DNA of 64,000 nt from assembly GCF_002776525.5 (NCBI RefSeq), contig NC_045444.1, positions 26,994,658 to 27,058,657 on the forward strand. Reading direction: 5' to 3'. Of this stretch, positions 58,831 to 64,000 are shown piece by piece; the first letter of the stretch is position 1; each line of letters begins with the position of its first letter. The translations under genes were made by a program, and so were the position numbers. The stretch is from Piliocolobus tephrosceles. Its lineage: Eukaryota > Chordata > Mammalia > Primates > Cercopithecidae. The notes beneath the pieces were generated by a model. That model was given only the letters and a program-made list of their open reading frames with translations, was not told where the DNA came from and made no database searches.

Positions 58831-60698
58831 CCATGTTTGAATCCACCATAGTACTAATCTTAGGCTAAATTTGGAAAGTGGTTGAATTTCAGAAAAAAAA
58901 TTTACTGAATAGAGAAGAGGAGATGTAAAGAGTACAATAAGACAACCACAAACCAAAATCATAAGTCAATGGATCTTCACTTCATAAATTTTAAGAATGT
59001 TGTCGTGGATGTTTTCCTGTCTTTAAATCTATTGCAGATTTAAGTTTAAGCCACTAATGTATTTTAGAAGTCTTAGAAATATACTTTTAAGTACATACAC
59101 ATTTTTTGTTTAACAAATAGCTATAAGAAGACTAATGAAAAGTGAAATTTCACAAAAAAATATACACACATGCACACACACATATGCATTCTCCATTTTT
59201 GTTCATCTTTTATCTATAACTTTTGAGTTCATCTTTACCTTTATGTCCATGTCTTTTCTCATCAGATCAAATTTATGGCTTTATACTTGTTGATAATGCT
59301 ATCATCTTCTCTTCCTGACTCTCCATCCGTCTCTTTTTTCTTGCTGTGCTTCATGTTTGAAAAACTCTATATATCTCAGTATACCAAGCTATTTTTCTAT
59401 CTTTCAAGGGATTCTTGATATTATAGAAAGTCTGTGAAGGGATTAAGGTGGAAGCGTTCCACCAATTCCTCAACATCAAGGCTTAATGTTCAAGATATGA
59501 AGTAAGAGGGAATTATTGTGCTTGATAATTGAATTGAATCTGTTAGGGGAAAAAAGTCAGTTGATGAAAATGATATTATTCTTCTAGATTACTTTCTTTT
59601 TATGACAGGAAATACATGAAAGTAAGAAATGGGAAGAAGAAAACAGGGTGTTGTAAAAGGCTAAGAGGAGAAGAGATATGTTTTACTTTTTCTGTTTCAT
59701 TAATTTGTTCTCTTTAATGATGTTCTCCCTAACCTCTACCTCCTGAAAGACAATTGTCTCTGTGGTAGTGCACTATGCACATGCATTGCATTGGCTGATG
59801 TACATGACTACACTATGCCTATCTGAAATGCAGCTGTTTATAATTGCCCTCTCACTAGGCAATAGCCAGGGCCTTTTTTTTTTTTTTTTTTTAGGGCGGA
59901 TATCTCCCACAGTTGATGCACAGATGGAGAGAGCAGTCAACTGGCAACAATAATAATCATTCTTCACAGCAGGCTCAGACTGGAACCAAAGCCACTGGGA
60001 AAAGACATGAAACTAAGCTGCTGCATCAAGATTATAAACATCAAACTTAGTAAGATCCAAATTAGCCACTCCTACCCACCCCGCAAAATATTCTAGCATG
60101 TCTCTTCCAGTGAAGGAAGCCTACTCACCTTAGCTACCATAGATGAAAGTTTCTTGGAAAACTAAGCAGCTAGAGAATGAAAGACCAGGCTTTCATTGGT
60201 AAAGTGGTAATAATAAAATGCTCTGCTGCCTTTGCATGCACCCCCAGAACTCCCTGTTCTTACAGTAGATTAAAACTTTCAAAATGTGTGAATTCTTACT
60301 TTGTGGATTAATCTATGCTTTAAAACAAACACTAATTATCTATCTATAAATTACATTTAATATACTACTGTTTTCATTATTATCTTTTTCCCTGTCTATT
60401 AAAAAAAACCCTACATTTACACACACAGTTTAGTTATAAATATATAAATGCTTTGGATTCTTTGAGGAAATATATTAAATATAATAAAATTCATTTACAT
60501 TAACTTTCTGTGTGTCTCAGTATCAATAATTTAAACATATCACCTCTATTTCAAAATTTAAAACATGATTCAGTTAAAAGATATGACATCTGCAGAAAGC
60601 TATTAGCAAAATTTCTGTCCAATGTATTGATAATCATTCAAGTTTTATAGTTTTATGGAGTTAACTATTAATCAAGTAACTACTACAATCCTTCATCT
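58831..60698. other. Unique sequence
   Basis: No gene or repeat family recognised. A T-run at about 59874-59893 is flanked on both sides by 'agggc'. Confidence 0.5.
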
Positions 60699-61004
60699 TA
60701 TTTTATTTTATTTTATTTTTTGAGATATGGAGTTTCACTGTTGTTGCCCAGGCTGTAGTGCAATGGCATGATCTTGGCTCACCTCAACCTCCACCTCTCA
60801 GATTCAAGCGATTCTCCTGCCTCAACCTCCAGAGTAGCTGGGATTACAGGCATGCACCACCACGCCCAGCTAATTTTATAGTTTTAGTAGACACAGGGTT
60901 TCTCCATGTTGGTCATACTGGTCTCAAACTTTTGACCTCAGATGATCCTCCACCACAGCCTTCCAAAGTCCTGGGATTACAGGCATGAGCCACCGCATCC
61001 AGCC
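60699..61004 (-). mobile_element. AluS-type element
   Basis: Antisense Alu with a (TTTTA)n tail complement, 'caagcgattctcctgcctca' and 'catgagccaccgcatccagc'. It is moderately diverged. Confidence 0.95.
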
Positions 61005-61677
61005 TCATGTTCTTAAATAACTACTTCTATGACATGCAACTTTGGAAGCACTTTTAACCTCTAGGACATTGCAATGTGACTCATGACTCTTAAGGAACTA
61101 GGCTTCCTGAATCTTCATTACTCTTACCCATTCAGATTTGAAAGGAACTTTGAATAAGTGAAATCAAAAGTAATTGCAATGTTTTATATATTACTTACTT
61201 TGTAATTTTAAGTGATATGATACATTTGAATGCTCCCGTATTTTTCATGTCTTTAATTCTAGTGCTACATTAATCTCCTTAACATCATATTTGACTGATT
61301 TTTGTTATTATGGTGTTCTACAGACTGGGTTCAGTATAAAGCTAGATCTATCAGAAACACATTGAAATAATATGTACATCTCTCAGTAATTTACTCAGTG
61401 CACATTCCTATGACATTAACCTTTGGGATAACCTTATAGTGAGGTTTCAATGAACCTGAATTACTTTTGGAAAATCAAAGGAATACAAAATTGTACTGCT
61501 GATTTTTCAAAGAAAATAAGTATAAAAATTTTAACTGAAATACAGGTATTAGAAAAGTGACATTCAATTTGAGTATTCTGAAGTGTATGAAATAATCAAG
61601 TCCTGATTTGGGCCCATATCCTTATTCTAGTCTCATAAAAAATATAATACCAAAGCTCCTTTGAAATGACAAAGAAA
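61005..61677. other. Unique sequence upstream of the young L1
   Basis: No gene or repeat recognised. It supplies the L1's 5' insertion flank ('gaaatgacaaagaaa'). The matching 3' flank lies outside the window. Confidence 0.5.
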
Positions 61678-61689
61678 GGGGGGGCGGAG

Positions 61690-61700
61690 CAAGATGGCCG
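61690..61700 (+). promoter_or_regulatory. YY1-type site at the L1 5' end
   Basis: 'caagatggccg' has the CCAT/ATGG core of a YY1 site and occupies the position (about +13 to +23) known for human L1. The assignment is by motif and place only. Confidence 0.7.
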
Positions 61701-61872
61701 AATAGGAACAGCTTCAGTCTCCATCTCCCAGCGCGAGCGACACAGAAGACCGGTGATTTCTGCATTTTCAACTGAGGTACTGGGGTCATCTCACTCGTGA
61801 GTGCTGGACAATCGGTGCTGGTCAGCTGCTGCAGCCCGACCAGTGAGAGCTGAAGCAGGGCGAGGCATCGCC

Positions 61873-62178
61873 TCACCTGGGAAGCGCGAGGGGGAAGGGA
61901 GTCCCTTTTCCTAGCCAGGGGAACTGAGACACACAACACCTGGAAAATCGGGTAACTCCCACCCCAATACTGCGCTGTAACACAGGCACACCGGAGATTA
62001 TATCCCACACCTGGCGGGGAGGGTCCCACGCCCACGGAGCCTCCCTCCTTGCTAACACAGCAGTCTGCGGCAATCTAACCGCAAGGCAGCAGCGAGGCTG
62101 GGGGAGGGGCGCCCGCCATCGCTGAGGCTTAAGTAGGTAAATAAAGCCGCTGGGAAGCTTGAACTGGGTGGAGCTCAC
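61873..62178 (-). CDS. Antisense ORF in the L1 5'UTR, ORF0-like position
   Basis: A 101-codon minus-strand frame in the 5'UTR, starting at about base 501 of the element and ending near base 196. Primate L1s are known to carry a short antisense ORF0 in about this place, downstream of the antisense promoter. The frame here is longer than the ~70 codons reported for ORF0. It is Pro/Arg-rich in part and lacks a recognised domain. A second antisense frame (61622-62035, 137 codons) overlaps it in another frame, so openness alone is weak evidence in GC-rich DNA. It could be a real ORF0 homologue or chance. Confidence 0.3.
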   Translation of the reverse strand: MSSTQFKLPSGFIYLLKPQRWRAPLPQPRCCLAVRLPQTAVLARREAPWAWDPPRQVWDIISGVPVLQRSIGVGVTRFSRCCVSQFPWLGKGTPFPLALPR

Positions 62179-62695
62179 AGCAGCTCAAGGAAACCTGCCT
62201 GTCTCTGTAGACTGCGCCTCTGGGGACAGGGCTCAGCTAAAGCAGCAGAGGCCTGTCCAGACGCGAACGACTCTGTCTGACAGCTTTGAAGAGAGCAGTG
62301 GATCGCCCAACACGGAGGTTGAGATCTGAGAAGGGGCAGTCTGCCTGCTCAAGTGGGTCACTGACCCCTGAGTAGCCTAACTGGGAGACATCCCCCACTA
62401 GGGGCAGTCTGACACCCCACACCTCACAGGGTGGAGTACACCCCTGAGAGGAAGCTTCCAAAGCAAGAATCAGACAGGTGCACTCGCTGTTCAGCAATAT
62501 TCTATCTTCTGCAACCTCTGCTGCTGATACCCAGGCAAACAGGGTTTGGAGTGGACCTCAAGCAATCTCCAACAGACCTATAGCTGAGGGTCCTGACTGT
62601 CACAAGGAAAACTATCAAACAGGAAGGACACCTATACCAAAACCACATCAGTACGTCACCATCATCAAAGACCAGAGACAGATAAAATCACAAAG

Positions 62696-63712
62696 ATGGG
62701 GAAAAAGCAGGGCAGAAAAGCTGGAAATTCAAAAAATAAGAGCGCATCTCCTCCTGCAAAGGAGCACAGCCCATTGCCAGCAACAGATCAAAGCTGGTCA
62801 GAGAATGATTTTGATGAGATGAGAGAAGAAGGCTTCAGTCCATCAAACCTCTCAGAGCTAAAGGAGGAATTACGTACCCAGCGCAAAGAAACTAAAAATC
62901 TTGAAAAAAGAGTGGAAGAATTGACAGCTAGACTAATTAATGCAGAGAAGGTCATCAACGAAATGACAGAGATGAAAACCATGACACGAGAAATACGTGA
63001 CAAATGCACAAGCTTCAGTAACCGACTTGATCAACTGGAAGAAAGAGTATCAGCGATGGAGGATCAAATGAATGAAATGAAGCGAGAAGAGAAACCAAAA
63101 GAAAAAAGAAGAAAAAGAAATGAACAAAGCCTGCAAGAAGTATGGGATTATGTAAAAAGACCAAATCTACGTCTGATTGGGGTGCCTGAAAGTGAGGGGG
63201 AAAATGGAACCAAATTGGAAAACACTCTACAGGATATCATCCAGGACAACTTCCCCAACCTAGCAGGGCAGGCCAACATTCGAATTCAGGAAATACAGAG
63301 AACACCACAAAGATACTCCTCCAGAAGAGCAACTCCAAGACACATAATTGCCAGATTCACCAAAGTTGAAATGAAGGAAAAAATCTTAAGGGCAGCCAGA
63401 GAGGAAGGTCGGGTTACCCACAAAGGGAAGCCCATCAGACTGACAGCAGATCTCTCGGCAGAAACTCTACAAGCCAGAAGAGAGTGGGGGCCAATATTCA
63501 AAGTTCTTAAAGAAAAGAATTTTCAACCCAGAATTTCATATCCAGCCAAACTAAGTTTCATAAGTGAAGGAGAAATAAAATTCTTTACAGATAAGCAAAT
63601 GCTTAGAGATTTTGTCACCACCAGGCCTGCCTTACAAGAGACCCTGAAGGAAGCCCTAAACATGGAAAGGAACAACCGGTACCAGCCATTGCAAAAACAT
63701 GCCAAAATGTAA
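62696..63712 (+). CDS. L1 ORF1: L1 ORF1 protein, intact 338 codons
   Basis: ORF1p is the trimeric RNA-binding chaperone that coats L1 RNA in the cytoplasmic L1 particle and is required for retrotransposition. The frame is 338 codons, the same length as the human protein. The ATG has A at -3 and G at +4. Order: basic, Ser/Pro-rich N-terminus (about 1-50), a coiled coil with heptads (about 52-153), an RRM (about 157-252) and a C-terminal domain (about 264-323). Positively charged residues known to bind RNA in the human protein are at the same numbers here: K137, K140, R155, R159, R210, R211, R220, R235 and R261. Proline-directed sites S18-P, S25-P, T203-P and T213-P are present. There are no stops, frameshifts or missing blocks. 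The family is certain; expression is unknown. Confidence 0.97.
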   Translation: MGKKQGRKAGNSKNKSASPPAKEHSPLPATDQSWSENDFDEMREEGFSPSNLSELKEELRTQRKETKNLEKRVEELTARLINAEKVINEMTEMKTMTREIRDKCTSFSNRLDQLEERVSAMEDQMNEMKREEKPKEKRRKRNEQSLQEVWDYVKRPNLRLIGVPESEGENGTKLENTLQDIIQDNFPNLAGQANIRIQEIQRTPQRYSSRRATPRHIIARFTKVEMKEKILRAAREEGRVTHKGKPIRLTADLSAETLQARREWGPIFKVLKEKNFQPRISYPAKLSFISEGEIKFFTDKQMLRDFVTTRPALQETLKEALNMERNNRYQPLQKHAKM

Positions 63713-63775
63713 AGACCATCGAGCCTAGGAAGAAACTGCATCAACTAATGAGCAAAATAACCAGTTAATATCATA
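63713..63775 (+). other. L1 ORF1-ORF2 spacer, 63 bp
   Basis: The gap between the ORF1 stop and the ORF2 ATG is 63 bp, the size found in human L1. ORF2 of L1 is translated by an unusual termination/reinitiation-type route at low level. Confidence 0.85.
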
Positions 63776-64000
63776 ATGGCAGGATCAAGATCACACATAA
63801 CAATATTAACCTTAAATGTAAATGGACTAAATGCTCCAATTAAAAGACACAGACTGGCAAACTGGATAAAGAGTCAAGACCCATCAGTCTGCTGTCTTCA
63901 GGAGACCCATCTCACATGCAGAGACATACATAGGCTCAAAATAAAGGGATGGAGGAAGATCTACCAAGCAAATGGAGAACAATAAAAAGCAGGGGTTGCA
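63776..64000 (+). pseudogene. L1 ORF2: L1 ORF2 start with premature stop at codon 70
   Basis: ORF2p supplies the endonuclease and reverse transcriptase of L1. The ATG at 63776 opens the apurinic-type endonuclease domain, with catalytic N14 (in ILTLNVNGL) and E43 (in CLQETH) in place. A TAA at 63983-63985 ends the frame after 69 residues. The last 15 bases of the window continue in the ORF2 frame beyond it with no frameshift (next residues K-A-G-V-A), so this is a single nonsense codon, explained by one A-to-T change from a Lys codon. Without read-through or re-initiation, the copy cannot make a full ORF2p. The rest of ORF2 is outside the window. Confidence 0.93.

Larger units (their letters stand above)
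61678..62695 (+). promoter_or_regulatory. L1 5'UTR with internal promoter
   Basis: L1 5'UTRs hold an internal RNA polymerase II promoter that drives full-length L1 RNA, plus an antisense promoter. This one is GC-rich and CpG-containing compared with the flanks. The motif 'caagatggccg' at 61690-61700 is the YY1 site that sets the start position in human L1. Activity cannot be inferred from the sequence, because CpG methylation usually silences these promoters. Confidence 0.85.
61678..64000 (+). mobile_element. Young full-length-type L1 (5' part, runs off window)
   Basis: It starts with the L1 G-run and 'gcggagcaagatggccgaat', giving an intact 5' end. A 5'UTR of about 1018 bp, an uninterrupted ORF1, a 63-bp spacer and the start of ORF2 follow. 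The overall sequence is close to human L1PA/L1HS but carries differences throughout the 5'UTR, so it probably belongs to an Old World monkey branch of the L1PA lineage. The rest of ORF2, the 3'UTR and the tail lie beyond the window. Confidence 0.95.

Noticed and set aside
61678..61700. GC-rich start at the right edge as a host-gene CpG-island promoter
   Set aside because: The sequence is the L1 5'UTR, recognised by its start motif and the following ORF1.

Overview
This window is nuclear DNA from a primate, almost certainly an Old World monkey. It carries at least 22 Alu copies, several LINE-1 (L1) elements, MIR and L2 relics, LTRs and pogo/Tigger-type DNA transposons, all in AT-rich sequence. 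Four young Alus (24888, 29121, 46112, 56690) share changes that I associate with the cercopithecoid AluYRa lineage: 'aagcctgtaat' near the start, 'gtaaacccggg', and 'gagatccggcc' or its complement near the 3' end. No single-copy host gene, tRNA, rRNA, CRISPR array or prokaryotic feature can be supported. Apart from one L1 ORF1, the short open reading frames are L1 remnants, readings through antisense Alu or L1 sequence, or chance.

Layout. 1-5916: AT-rich sequence with an unusual ~175-bp alternating tandem repeat (1590-2310), an inverted partner of it at the left edge, a 97-bp tandem duplication, a CA microsatellite and a small minisatellite. 5932-12893: a full-length, decayed, minus-strand L1 bounded by a 15-bp target-site duplication (TSD). 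14400-27215: a nest of old plus-strand L1s. An L1M/HAL1-like fragment is followed by a long L1M with a multi-unit 5'UTR array; a second L1 (18148-20470) sits inside its ORF1, and it is further cut by Alus and a DNA transposon. 27216-35056: mostly old or unique sequence with an AluYRa, a Tigger-like element and an AluS. 35057-37231: an LTR flanked by ~190-bp direct duplications, then MIRs, one of them split by an AluJ. 37232-48580: the most repeat-poor stretch. 48581-52458: an old LTR and a dense Alu cluster with long purine tracts. 53310-58112: a second minus-strand L1M that lacks ORF1. 58113-61677: old L2 and MIR relics and an AluS.

The only coding sequence that looks functional is at the right edge. 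A young full-length-type L1 starts at 61678 with a YY1-type promoter motif and a ~1-kb 5'UTR. Its ORF1 is uninterrupted (338 codons, 62696-63712), followed by the usual 63-bp spacer and the start of ORF2. ORF2 stops at codon 70, so this copy could make the ORF1 chaperone but not its own endonuclease/reverse transcriptase.

I found no undescribed multi-gene system. The observations most worth checking are the alternating tandem/inverted repeat at the left edge, the LTR with long flanking duplications, the young L1 with ORF1 intact and ORF2 broken, and the nested L1 structure.
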